A stretch of DNA of 64,000 nt. It comes from Balanoglossus misakiensis. Lineage: Eukaryota > Hemichordata. The DNA lies in the NCBI GenBank assembly GCA_040954595.2, contig CM082588.2, positions 12,400,001-12,464,000 on the forward strand, given 5' to 3'. Made by a program: the position numbers and the translations under genes. How positions within the stretch are numbered: the first letter of the stretch is position 1; each line of letters starts with the position of its first letter. Positions 54,029-63,948 of this stretch are shown one piece after another. The notes beneath the pieces are model-generated. The model had not been told where the DNA came from, did not search any database, and was given only the letters and a program-made list of their open reading frames with translations.

Positions 54029-54957
54029 ACAGAGGTGTATAACACTGTCCATGATTTCAAGAGAAAAACATGAACGCAGCCCAGGCAGATCGGTCACTGT
54101 ATGTGGCGATATCTTTCTAAGTATTTCACTCAACTTGTACAGACGATGGCATGCTGTCTTCTGGAATGTGCTTGTAACGTCCCACATCAAAATTTTCCGA
54201 AGTTGCCGCTCCATAGTGTCGAAAATCACCAAAGTCTACGTGTAAACAAATCAGCGAATGATACTCACTTGCGAACTTCGCGGGATATGCAAATTTATTT
54301 CTGAGCATGTGCAGTACGTCTCCATTTATGGAGTGAACAGGGACTGATGGTGATTGCTGGCAAGCTGCAGTGAACACTGGCTGTCCAGGACCTTTATAAT
54401 ATAGACCAGAATGCCATAATAGATGTGATAGCTTCATTGTACAGGTATAGGCCTATGGCTATGTCACATGACTAATTAACTATTAATTGTTGGGGTCACA
54501 TCCACAAGGCCTCGTCCACAGTGCCAAGTTTGAGATTGCTACATTGAGTCCTTCATGCTTGAATACAATGTTGTCATAGCCTTTTTGTAAATTTGGCCCT
54601 TATATGGTCATCATGTCACGTGACAAATTATATATTCACGGATTAGGCACTTGTCTCCTCATTGGCCCCGTCCACTGTGCCATGGTTAAAATTTGTACAT
54701 TGAGTCCTTCATGCTTGAATATGGTGTTGTCATAGTTTATTTGTAAATTTTGCCCTTATATGGTCATCATGTCACGTGACTAATTATACATTCACGGGTT
54801 AGGTACATGTCCACTCATTGCCCCATCCACTGTGCCAAGTTTGAGGTTTGTTCATTGGGTCCTTCATACTTGATTATTACACCTCACTCTGTATTCTGTA
54901 GTCTTGATTGGCTGAAACCGTACCACGTGACATAGAAAAAAAACGTGATATTACATA
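54029..54957. other. Duplicate of 30,879-31,807, no gene recognised
   Basis: Near-identical to the left flank of fold-back copy 3, including the repeated CATGTCACGTGAC blocks and the TGATTGGCTGAAACCGTACC block. It provides the shared left flank that marks copies 3 and 4 as products of one recombination. Confidence 0.6.
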
Positions 54958-56114
54958 GTGCAGGAGCTAACCCCACATTTTGGCATAATTGTGCAATTTG
55001 GGTTAAAAGCATAAAACTTGGTACACTTATGCATTGACCCGTGGCGGCCGTTTTCTGATATGGATCCAAAATTACAGCGCCCTCTAGTGGCCAGAAAAGA
55101 CATTCATACTTAAAAATTGTGCACTTTGGGTTAAAAGCATGAAATTTGGTACAATTATTCATTGACCCATGGCGGACATTTTCCAATATGGATCCCAAAA
55201 GACAGCGCCCTCTAGTGGCTAGAAACTGACATTTACACTTTTCCCTCCATTAATGACACTTTTTGGGCAAGTTTAACACTCAGAGACAGGAATGTGGGTT
55301 GTAAAACATGCTTGCTCCCATACATTCCTTTGAATATTATCCTAATCCTGATGTACATGCATCAGATCAATCTTGTATGTTACTAATTGAACGATTTGTT
55401 CTTCGAAATAACAACCAGTTCAATACACAAAGTCATGCAAAGGGGTAATACAACACCTCTTCTCCAGAAAGTCAAGGGTTCTCGAGAATACAGGCAGCAT
55501 CTAAAGAACATGTGCTGTGAGAAACCTAGCAAAGCTATATCAAACCAACAGAATCCCAGTGGAAATCAAGTTGGACAACTCTTAGTCAAGCCCAAGAAAA
55601 GAGTCAACCTCAGGAAATCAGTGGCCAAAAGTCATGCACATGATTCTGTAGGTGCTTTAGGTCTAGTCTGACAGCAGTGGTCATTGTTACTGTGAAGGAA
55701 GATGTAATCAAGATTGATCTGATACATGTATATCAGGATTAGGATAATATACACATGAATGTATGGTAGCAAGCATGTTTTACAACCCACATTCCTGTTT
55801 CTGAGTGTTACAAATGACCAAAAAGTGCCATTAATGGGGGAAAGTGTGAATGTCAGTTTCTGGCCACAAGAGGGCGCTGTCATTTGGATCCATATCAGAA
55901 AATGGCCGCCATGGGTCAATGCATAAGTGTACCAAGTTTCAGGCTTTTAACCCGAAGTGCACGGTTTTTAAGTATGAATGTCTGTTTCTGGCCACTAGAG
56001 GGCGCTGTCATTTTGGATCCATATCAGAAAATGGCCGCCATGGGTCAATGCATAAGTTTACCAAGTTTCATGCTTTTAACCCAAAGTGCACGATTTTTTT
56101 GTTAACTGCCCCAC
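54958..56114. mobile_element. Fold-back element copy 4
   Basis: Same arms, subrepeats and loop ORF (55,387-55,671). The left flank equals that of copy 3; the right flank (CTAGAGGGCTCCTAAACC) is unique and leads into GCC2/GCC3 exons. Copy-specific sites: G at 55,365, CATTTGG near 55,881, C at 56,003, TAAGTTTACC near 56,055. Confidence 0.85.
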
Positions 56115-56165
56115 TACTAGAGGGCTCCTAAACCTCCCTAATATTTGACGTTTTCACTCCTACAG

Positions 56166-56397
56166 GACTGCGCAGCTGGAAGTTACAGTTCAGCATGTTC
56201 TGAAGCATGCACGCTGTGTCCAAGGGTTTCATGTGTGGAACAGCCAGCCTCTCATCACCAACACAATGCGACAGGGATATTTTGCCAACAATGGAAGTAT
56301 AGACTGTACGCCTTGTCCTGCCCTGGGTATAAGTGCCAATATGATGGTATGTCGGAGCCAGAGGTGTGTGAAGATGGATACTACACTAATATAGAGG
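56166..56397 (+). pseudogene. GCC2/GCC3 (ephrin-receptor-like) exon with several frameshifts
   Basis: Acceptor TTTTCACTCCTACAG, donor GAGG/GTGAGT. Pieces of the cysteine module appear in successive frames: DCAAGSYSSACSEACTLCP; KGFMCGTASLSSPTQC; GYFANNGSIDCTPCPA; GYKCQYDGM...VCEDGYYTNIE. In order they follow the C-x-x-CP-x-G-x-x-C ... C-x-x-GYY pattern of extracellular GCC2/GCC3 repeats. Three single-base-type breaks lie beside homopolymers (for example CCAAGGG, CAGGGAT). Either a decayed exon or homopolymer errors in the assembly. Confidence 0.65.
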
Positions 56398-56662
56398 GTG
56401 AGTCAGCACTTAAAGTTTGGGCATTACTGTGTAATCTTTCACTTAAGGCGGACGATCATCTTATGTGCATGTGCATTATTCTGTGCGTACAAACATTACG
56501 TCCAGTCTAAATATTCTGCCAATTTTACATCCAATGCATTCAAATAGTGGACTGCTTCGCTTTCATCCAGTTTTCATGTGCATCGTATAAGTAGACTTTT
56601 GTTTTGTCCCGTCTTTTCACCGAATTTGCTCTTGGTGTGTTAATTCTTTGTTTGATTTACAG

Positions 56663-56796
56663 ATCAGCCGGTGCTGAACAGTGTACTATTTGTGAGCAAG
56701 GGTACGCCTGCACAGATCCCAGTGCATCGCAATTCAAGTATACCAAGGGTTACGTGTCATTGGCTAGTGCAGCAAACTGTACCAGATGTACAAATG
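56663..56796 (+). CDS. GCC2/GCC3 exon
   Basis: Acceptor TTGATTTACAG, donor AATG/GTAAGA. It reads AEQCTICEQGYACTDPSASQ, then KGYVSLASAANCTRCTNG, a typical cysteine module of the ephrin-receptor-like family in secreted or receptor proteins. A one-base gap near the start (DQP versus GAEQC frames) is likely. The exon ends in phase 1, matching the next exon. Confidence 0.7.
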
Positions 56797-56901
56797 GTAA
56801 GATTGTGGTACTTGTTCAGTTTGCTGTGTGATGAAACTGAGGGGTATGTCTGTATGCATGTATATGTTTACAACAGATTTTCAAGTCAGTGCGACTGGGG
56901 T

Positions 56902-56903
56902 TA

Positions 56904-56942
<39 letters not shown>

Positions 56943-56946
56943 GTTT
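56902..56946 (+). repeat. (GT)n / (GTAT)n microsatellite
   Basis: About 13 GT units followed by GTAT repeats, bracketed by two ACAACAGATT blocks (56,870 and 56,948). In the intron between GCC2/GCC3 exons. Confidence 0.9.
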
Positions 56947-56993
56947 ACAACAGATTATCAACTCAGTGCGAGATCTTGCGAGACTTGGTTATA

Positions 56994-57196
56994 GTGCAGG
57001 AGCTAAACCCCACATTTTGGCATAATTGTGCACTTTGGGTTAAAAGCATAAAACTTGGTACACTTATGCATTGACCCGTGGTGGCCGTTTTCTGATATGG
57101 ATCCAAAATTACAGCGCCCTCTAGTGGCCAGAAAAAGACATTCATCCTTAAAAATTGTGCACTTTGGGTTAAAAGCATGAAATAAAAGCATGAAAT
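56994..57196 (+). repeat. Left-arm fragment of the fold-back element
   Basis: From the tip (TATAGTGCAGGAGC) through the first subrepeat, with one CTCF-like motif, into the second subrepeat. It ends in a short slipped duplication (AAAAGCATGAAAT twice). Loop and right arm absent. Confidence 0.85.
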
Positions 57197-57396
57197 TAGC
57201 CATGTGAGATCTCGCAGAGTCTTATGATATTCAGAAAATGGTTGATTAGAAATGACGTTTAATGTCCTCCAAACAATTTTCTACATGCCTGTATACTTGT
57301 CTCAGAATTATGAAGTGAATCATCTCAAGTAATTTGTTATTTTAAATGACACTGTATCACAAATACTTCACTAAAAACCTCATTTTCTTTAATCAG

Positions 57397-57594
57397 ATGA
57401 AATAAGTGAGGAGCCTGCACGCACATCCCGTCCTCTGTGCCCTGCTGGACAATCGTGTTCAGATCCAATGTAAGATCCGCTTGACTGTGGCAATGGTGAA
57501 TCTGCTATGGAAGGCGATGGCACATGCACGCCTTGTCCAGCAGGATCCAAGTGTCCAACCATGTCACCCGTAGTGGATTGTTCAACAGTTACTG
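57397..57594 (+). pseudogene. GCC2/GCC3 exon with an in-frame stop
   Basis: 198 nt, phase 1-1, acceptor TTTCTTTAATCAG, donor ACTG/GTAAGT. In the phase set by the previous exon it reads LCPAGQSCSDPM, TAA at 57,471-57,473, then DPLDCGNGESAMEGDGTCTP and CPAGSKCPTMSPVVDC without further breaks. Both flanks of the stop fit the family, so TAA is probably a nonsense mutation or a base error. Confidence 0.7.
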
Positions 57595-57733
57595 GTAAGT
57601 TGGGCTGCAAATCACTCTTGTGACTTCCCTGTGTTATAGCATGACATACACAGAAAATTAAACTGGTATGCTCATTGGAGTTGATATTGTGATGCACTTT
57701 GAAAAACACAATGATTCCACTGAAGAGGTATTG

Positions 57734-57800
57734 TACAGTAACACCTGTGATTACGGACATCTCTCTAATAAGGGATCGTTGGACCAAACCAATCGTTCTT
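57734..57800 (+). repeat. Possible pogo/Tigger-like terminal fragment
   Basis: TACAGTAACACCTGTGATTA and the following CGGACATCTCTCTAATAAGG resemble one end of pogo-type elements. No second end was found. Judgement from pattern memory only. Confidence 0.3.
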
Positions 57801-57819
57801 TGAATTTTTTCTGTGATAG

Positions 57820-57916
57820 GTTCATACTCGCTAGGTTCGGCCACGTCCTTCTGGTTATGAATGCACAACTACAAGTGTCACACAGTGCGCTACAGGGCAG
57901 TAAAGTGTTGAAGGAG
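57820..57916 (+). pseudogene. GCC2/GCC3 exon, frameshifted
   Basis: After TTCTGTGATAG the phase-1 frame gives SYSLGSAT. A shifted frame then gives CPSGYECTTTSVTQCATGQ and, after another shift, SVEGG up to the donor GGAG/GTAAGT. These are consecutive parts of one GCC2/GCC3 module. Intron to the next exon holds the retroelement at 57,986-63,125. Confidence 0.55.
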
Positions 57917-58378
57917 GTAAGTCTTGAAATCTCTTTTCTACTGGTCTCGATTTGAACATGGTTCCACAAGTTGTTTACATCACTTTGTGAAAACACACCA
58001 CGCTGGATTGAGGTAGAAGTAAGGCTTTTAATACCCGAACAAGAAACTCGCTTAACAAAACTTAATAAATTACAGAGAAAAACACAAGTGTCAATAAATG
58101 AACAATAAAACAAAAATACACTAGTCTAGCTATTCAAATTAAAAAACGCTAATCTAAAATTGGGAGGGGGCCCCTTCAGTCAAGCGGTCGAACCTGGCCC
58201 TGTGGGTGAATCCATCCTGACAGGCCGAAATGTGAGGGAGGTTGTGCACTTCCCGAGAGATGGGGGTCAGGATGAAATCCAAGGCCCAAAACGAAGGAAG
58301 AATGACTGAAGTTGACCCCCAAAATAAAGGGAAGTGGAATAGAGGAAATGGGGTGAGATGTTGGAAATGGTGGGAGTG

Positions 58379-58945
58379 GGATCCTGGGGGACGGGTCGAC
58401 CGTGCGAGCCCAGGTGGGAGCGTGGAATGAATGAGCCCAAGGGATCATAAAATGATGCGGCTTGGGGGGGGGGGGGTCCTGGGGGACGGGTCGACCGTGC
58501 GAGCCCAGGTGGGAGCGTGGAATGAATGAGCCCATGGGATCATAAAATGATGCGGCTTGGGGGGGAGGGGGGTCCTGGGGGACGGGTCGACCGTGCGAGC
58601 CCAGGTGGGAGCGTGGAATGAATGAGACAATGGAAAGATGTCACCCAAGGGATCATAACGTGATGCGGCTTGGGGGGAGGGGGGTCCTGGGGGACGGGTC
58701 GACCGTGCGAGCCCAGGTGGGAGCGTGGAACGAATGAGACAATGGAAAAAATGTCACCCAAGGGATCATAAAATGATGCGGCTTGGGGGGGAGGGGGGTC
58801 CTGGGGGACGGGTCGACCGTGCGAGCCCAGGTGGAAACAAGAGGAACGAATGAGACAATGGAAAGATGTCGCTCAAGGGATCATAAAATGATGCGGCTTG
58901 GGTGGGTGTGGTCCTGGGGGACGGGTCGACCATACGAGCCCAGGT
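58379..58945 (-). repeat. Minisatellite of 95-114 bp units in the retroelement 3' region
   Basis: Unit starts (TCCTGGGGGACGGGTCGACC) lie near 58,382, 58,477, 58,573, 58,685, 58,799 and 58,912. The two shorter units lack an 'acaatggaaagatgtcac' segment of the longer ones. G-runs of 8-14 precede each start. Located between recombinase stop and element end. Confidence 0.85.
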
Positions 58946-59008
58946 GACATTGTGGTAAAACAAGAAAATGGAGGTAAACTTATCAGAAGGCAAGCGCGAG
59001 AAGAAACA

Positions 59009-60067
59009 CTAATGACTGGCAAGCACATGAAAAGCATGACGCAAGGAGGTCTCGGAGGTTCTAATATACAACTGGTAACAGTCACTAGACCATCTACCTA
59101 AGTACTGAATTAGGTGATCGGGGATGCGAGGCGTAGCAGCCGTTGTTGCTGCCCCTATTCGGAAGGAATGTCCGGCGAATAGGTTGGCCTGAAGGCTGAG
59201 TCATGCCAGTACAGTACGAAGCGAAGTTATGAAAGTGTGACGGTCCATAGGGAGTCTGTCCGGCAGGAGAAACAGCGGTTCGCTCGGTGAGGCCTGCATA
59301 AGTTGGCGGACGGTAACAAACCGAAGTAGCGTAGAGACTGGGCAAATCTGCGTATATGTTGGGAATAGGCGCAAGTCGAATCCACGACGCAATTGGTCGG
59401 TTTTGGACATCTTGATGTGGACAGACAAAAAGTTAATGTGGGTATCCGAAGAGTTGATGCTAACGTCGCCAAGGCAGAGATTGGAACTTGCATGGAAGTG
59501 TTGGGTTGTTGTGGTGAATTCACTGCAACGGAGGAATCCTAAGAATGCCAGGAGGAAGGCTGACTCTAGCAAAAGGTCAAAGTACGCGCCAAATACACCT
59601 TGACGGAGGAGGAGACACATACGCCTGAGGATATCCGCAGTGATCAGTAAGCGTGGTCTGGTGGTAGATCCTTGCATCCTTTGAATACCCCTGAGGACGT
59701 TTTGGAGGCGTGGCAAAGACTGGCCGGTCGGTGACAGCAAGGGGTTGTGGTGACCGTACGTGATGTAGTGATTACGGATTCCTGCCAGGTAAACCTTGAT
59801 TGTACTGAATTTCAGATTGAGGTTGTCCGCACAGTGGGTAACGAAATAAACCAGCAAATCTTCAGACACAGGTGGCAGGGAAGTATGGTGTGAGACGTCT
59901 GCGAAGGCGCAAAAAGACATCCAGGCACGTACCCCAGACGTATACGATCCAGTGGTTCTTCGGCTTAGGGCTGCATCTTGGAACTTGCGTACGGCAGTGT
60001 TCAGTGGAACATTACATCTGAGGGAATCCGGCAGGGAACTGGATCGGCCGCTGGGGCTTCGTTCCAA
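59009..60067 (-). pseudogene. Tyrosine recombinase of the second element, stop before the catalytic end
   Basis: 352 codons from ATG 60,067 to TAG 59,009-59,011, with an in-frame TGA at 59,201-59,203. Before the stop: DAALSRRTTGSYTSGVRAWM (core-binding part), LLAFLGFLRCSEF (first catalytic R), SVHIKMSKTDQLRRG. After it, same frame: AGHSFRIGAATTAATPRIPD (H-x-x-R) and YLGRWSSDCYQLYIRTS (W and Y nucleophile). The start overlaps the RNase H frame by 67 nt. Without read-through the product lacks its catalytic tyrosine. Confidence 0.85.
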
Positions 60068-60588
60068 AACCGTGGCATCTGAAAACGAGAAAGGGAGTCA
60101 GCTAGAGAGTTCAGTCTACCTGGGATGTGCTTAGCGTGGAACATGAAGTTGTGTGTAGCTGCCAGGATGACCAATCGTCGCATCAATTTCATAATGCTGG
60201 GTGATTTCGAACGCCCTTTGTTGATGATGTGAACTGTGGCCGAATTGTCGCAGTGGAAGAGGATACGTTTTCGAGTCCATAGATGGCCCCATAACAGCGC
60301 TGCCACAACAATGGGGTAGAGCTCTTGGAAGGCTATTGACAATGTGGGGTCGGAATCAAGTTGAAGACTTTTGCTCCACCGATCTTGGAACCATTGGCCT
60401 GCGAAATAGCCCCCGTAGCCAATACCGCTCGCGTCAGTGTAGAGATCCATGTCGGAGGCAACTATCATGTTGGGGTCAAGAAACATGGATACGCCGTTCC
60501 AGCTCTCAAGAAAGTTGTGCCACATAGCAAGGTCTAGTCTACTTTCCGCAGAAATGGAGATATGATGGTCTTGTCTTTGATAGCTCAA
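60001..60588 (-). CDS. RNase H domain of the second element
   Basis: 195-codon frame. LYTDASGIGYGGYFAGQWF (first D), AFQELYPIVVAALLWG (E), ILFHCDNSATVHIIN (D) and IPGRLNSLADSLSR (last D) give the D-E-D-D set of the element-type RNase H. It should be continuous with the RT frame upstream; a frame break lies at about 60,585 (RT side LIELS, RNase H side SYQRQDHHISISAESRLDL). Confidence 0.85.
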   Translation of the reverse strand: MSYQRQDHHISISAESRLDLAMWHNFLESWNGVSMFLDPNMIVASDMDLYTDASGIGYGGYFAGQWFQDRWSKSLQLDSDPTLSIAFQELYPIVVAALLWGHLWTRKRILFHCDNSATVHIINKGRSKSPSIMKLMRRLVILAATHNFMFHAKHIPGRLNSLADSLSRFQMPRFWNEAPAADPVPCRIPSDVMFH

Positions 60589-61546
60589 TTAAACGCGAAA
60601 TGAACGTGCGGCCGGGGACCACAACGCGACACGCGAAGTTTAGATGGCCAAGTAGGCTCAGCAACTGCCTTTTTGTGCAGGACTTGCGGTTGAGGAAGGA
60701 AGTGAGCAGCTCGAGGATTCTGGCTAGCTTGTCGCGAGGTAAGCGCGCCTCCATTTTGACAGTGTCGAGTATGATGCCGAGATACTCCAGGGAGGTAGTT
60801 GGGCCCACAGTTTTGTGTGGGGCGATAGGGATACCGAGACGAATAAACAGCAGAGTCAGCAAAGCCATGGTGCGATCAGCATCGAAGGACGGGGGGTCAA
60901 CGGTGAGGAAATCATCCAGAAGATGGAAAATGGTCTTGATGCCGTAGACGTGGTGAGCAATCCAGGATACTGCGCAAGAAAGCGAATCAAAGATCTTCGG
61001 GCTAGAACGCGAACCGAATGGGAGAAGAACGAAGAAGTAGAATTGATCATCCCACTGGATACCATAGAGGTGCCATAGCGACGGGTGTATTGGTAACAGT
61101 TTGAAGGCATCTACTATGTCAGTTTTGCAGAGCCACGAGCCTTTTCCTGACTTGAGGATGGAAGAAATAGCGTCGTCAATTTTAACGTAGGAAAGGCTGA
61201 ATTCCTCCTTGTCAATGAGGTCATTGATGCTAGAGATCTCGGGGTCATTGCGCGGTGAGGAGAGGTCAACGATGAGACGCTTCTTTGTAGAATACTTCTT
61301 ATCTGCCAGACCGATTGGACTACAACGAAAATTTGCAAATGGGGGTTGGTCGAACGGGCCAGCTAGGTACCCCTTTTGCACTTCTGTATTTATCAGTTCG
61401 GAAACTGCTCGGGGCTGAGAACGCGCTGACAATAAATTCCAGCCGAAGAAGGAAGAGGAGGGTGCATTGCGGACGCCAGTGTGAAATCCCTGTTGCAGAC
61501 CCGAGATGAGGTAGTTGACAAAGGCACGGTCGGGGTGAGAGGTCAA
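60539..61546 (-). CDS. Reverse transcriptase of the second element (335 aa)
   Basis: RT motifs in order: RLIVDLSSPRNDPEISSIND, SWLCKTDIVDAFKLLPIHPS (motif A), FVLLPFGSRSSPKIFDSLSC (motif B), IFHLLDDFLTVD (catalytic DD with L-L before it instead of Y-x), LEYLGIILDTVKMEARLP, then the LLSLLGHLNFACRVVVPGRT connection to RNase H. The last ~16 codons (after LIELS) are out of frame relative to the RNase H part. Confidence 0.88.
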   Translation of the reverse strand: MTSHPDRAFVNYLISGLQQGFHTGVRNAPSSSFFGWNLLSARSQPRAVSELINTEVQKGYLAGPFDQPPFANFRCSPIGLADKKYSTKKRLIVDLSSPRNDPEISSINDLIDKEEFSLSYVKIDDAISSILKSGKGSWLCKTDIVDAFKLLPIHPSLWHLYGIQWDDQFYFFVLLPFGSRSSPKIFDSLSCAVSWIAHHVYGIKTIFHLLDDFLTVDPPSFDADRTMALLTLLFIRLGIPIAPHKTVGPTTSLEYLGIILDTVKMEARLPRDKLARILELLTSFLNRKSCTKRQLLSLLGHLNFACRVVVPGRTFISRLIELSKTRPSYLHFCGK

Positions 61547-61597
61547 ATGGTGGGCGAGGCTGTCGATCTCAATAGGTCTGGACGGCTTGGTGGGTAG

Positions 61598-62849
61598 TCA
61601 ATTTTGGGGTCGCTGTTTGCCCGAGCACTTGCCCTGGGCTCTGCTGTGGTCGCCGGAGAAGCAGATTGAACAGCAATGGGCGAAGGAACAGTTATCTCTC
61701 TTGCAACCCGTGGGCGAATTGAAATTATTACAAAGTTCTTTACCCTGGTGGAAAACGCGGGGACAGCCTTTCCGGTCCTGTGATGACGATTGTGATGGTG
61801 CGGAGGAGGATTGCGATGGTGCGGAGGTAGAGTTAACCGATTTCTTGCTGCCCGGGGCAAGTTGTGGACATATCTCGGTAGCGTGGGCTACACTTCCGCA
61901 AAGGTTGCACAGGGCAGCCCGCAGCCCGGATAAAATAGAACAATATAAGGTGGTGTCCCGGCGCGACCAATCCACCTTAATGTTGTGGTTTAGCAGCAAA
62001 GCCGCGGCCCTAGCGGAAAATACACGGTGGTATTCATAAAAGGCCATGCCACTAAAACGATGCGACATGTCGACTATGTCCCTCTGGTATGAGTCCAATT
62101 CCTCGCGGCGATTCGGATAAACCTCGCACATAACGTTCTTGTAAACCGAGAAGGCGAGAATGAATTCTTGTATTGTGAGCGAGCGAGCAACCCGTGTATC
62201 ATGCAAAGGTCGTAGCGACAGGGCCTCATCGCCGATTACAATGTGACGCTGGCTATCGTTGAAACTGTACCCCAGAATGAGGAGGCATGCCAAATTGACA
62301 TCCTTACCTGCGAAGAGAGGGTGATACCAGTTCGACGTGCGGTAAATTTTCCGAGGAAATACCGTGAGAACGGAGCAGGTCATTGGTAGCGCCAGAATGG
62401 TTGTTGTTAGTGGCCGAGCCCCGGCCGCCATCTTGGAAAGCGTTGGTGTTTTGCTCCATAGGCGGATGTGACGTCACCGGCGATGACGTCATGGGTGCGT
62501 TGTTGCTGAACCCTGGATTTTGCTGTTCCAAAACTAAGCGCGTCAGGTTGTTGACAGAGTCTTGCAGAGATGTAAACATGGAAGTAGTTACATAATTGTT
62601 TTGCTGCTCTTGCCTACTGCCTTGGGGGACGTCGGAAAATTCAGGACTGGAACGACGATCGGCTGGAACTTCGTTGTTGTAGCCCTGAACAGAAGTCGCA
62701 CAGTTCTCAGTGACCAGTCTATTCAGATCGGTGGTACTCGGCGACGCAGACACGGCATCCGGTGTCGCTGAAGAACGGGATTGAGCTCGGGTAGTCGGTC
62801 TGACGTACGGCTGAGCTGTTGGGACTCGTGATCGACGTCTGGCGGGCAT
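61598..62849 (-). pseudogene. Gag of the second element, one frameshift
   Basis: The N-terminal frame starts at ATG 62,849 (MPARRRSRVPTAQPYVRPTT, S/T/N-rich) and stops at 62,304. The C-terminal frame (61,598 to ~62,310) begins at AGKDVNLACLLILGYSFNDS. The two meet at HVELVSPSLRR / GKDVNLA, a junction conserved as one block in related gags, so a 1- or 2-nt deletion is likely near 62,310. The C-terminus carries CNLCGSVAHATEIC and a CCCH-type cluster (CNNFNSPTGCKRDNCSFAHC). Confidence 0.75.
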
Positions 62850-63193
62850 TTTTTCTTCAGTTAGAACACATAACGACGAAGAATGAAAAGGTTGAAATGG
62901 AGGAGTTACGTAGTAAATAAAGACGACGTGACCTGGCTCAAGCAGAGAACTGAATGAAAGAGTGAATGAATGGGGAAACAAAGGACGGCCAGTCTGACGC
63001 TAAGGGCCGTGTGCACAGGCCAAGCTGATTGGTCGGAAACGAAGCAGTAAAGGTCAGCACCAGCGGCGCTGATTGGTCGAGGAAATGGAGGAGGGGCTAG
63101 TGAAGACCACCTCGGTGTGTTCACAAAAAACATCTGTGACACAACACAGATTTTACTTGTAGTTTTACATATTTTTTGAGTTCAACAGCTATG

Positions 63194-63778
63194 CTATACA
63201 TGGTGTCCTGAGAAGTCGACCAGTATGAGAAGTCGGTATCTGCCAGTACGAGAAGTCGGCCTGTGGGAGAGAACCCTGGTACTTTGTGTTATATAACTGT
63301 TTCACTACGAAATGTTTCCTTGATGTACAGGAGCTGAGATATTTGTACAAATAGCCGATGAATTTTAAAACTGTCTGTTCACTTTGCATGTACGTCACCG
63401 GGGTACGTCAACATCAGTCACCTGCACTTCTTGCGCTGCGCCAGTAGTCTGTTCCTCGTCACGTTTGTTTGTTTGGTGTTGTCTCAAAGTATGCATATAC
63501 ACATACATCTTCTATGTATTTTAGTAGGATACGGGGCTGGGGAACTGGTACGGATGCCAGACGCCATTATTTGAAATGACGCCATTGTGTTGTCAAGAAT
63601 TTGGGAAATCCGTCCAAATGAAAATATTTAGTGCAATTATATTATAAGTAATCTGGGTCATCACTGCACTATTCGGGTACAAGTTCAACAACTGGCCGAC
63701 TTCTCGTACTGGCCGACTTCTCATACGCGCGTACTGGCCGACTTCTAATCTGGCCGACTTCTCATGTATTCCTATACA
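63194..63778. repeat. Inverted-repeat element built from GAGAAGTCGGCCAGTA units
   Basis: The left end (63,210-63,262) has three GAGAAGTCGG-type units, the right end (63,692-63,767) four inverted ones (ACTGGCCGACTTCTC); the outer tips TATACATG / CATGTATTCC are also inverted. The ~430-bp centre is unique and AT-rich with no ORF. A short non-autonomous element with tandemly repeated ends is likely. Confidence 0.6.
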
Positions 63779-63948
63779 TTAGTGAAAATTGGGGAAACTG
63801 GTGTTTTCAGACAACTTATGAAGTCCCTTTCGCAATATTAACTCTAAAACAGCGGGTGATATTCCTTTTAAAATTTAACCAAATAAGCATACTTGAACTC
63901 TGTCATATCGGCAAAACACTCACTACACAAGCTGCTGTTATTCTACAG

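Larger units (their letters stand above)
57986..63125 (-). mobile_element. Second Ngaro/DIRS-type retrotransposon (different family), inside a host intron
   Basis: Minus strand: gag (two frames), RT, RNase H, tyrosine recombinase, then a long 3' region with a minisatellite. No methyltransferase, integrase or aspartic protease is seen; order and content fit Ngaro-like elements. The termini are tentative: TGTGAACACACC (63,125 inwards) and its inverted relative TGTGAAAACACACC (57,986). Split direct repeats could not be found by eye. Several frameshifts and one stop make this copy inactive. It shares no close sequence with the elements at 26.6 and 42.2 kb. Confidence 0.75.

Noticed and set aside
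58176-58993. Proline-rich minus-strand ORFs with repeated WARTVDPSPR
   Set aside because: Translation of the minisatellite unit in the second retroelement; frame changes with unit length.
57986-63125. DIRS element with inverted terminal repeats
   Set aside because: Only ~12-14 bp of imperfect inverted similarity at the ends, no methyltransferase, and the recombinase follows RNase H as in Ngaro-type elements; terminus type left undecided.
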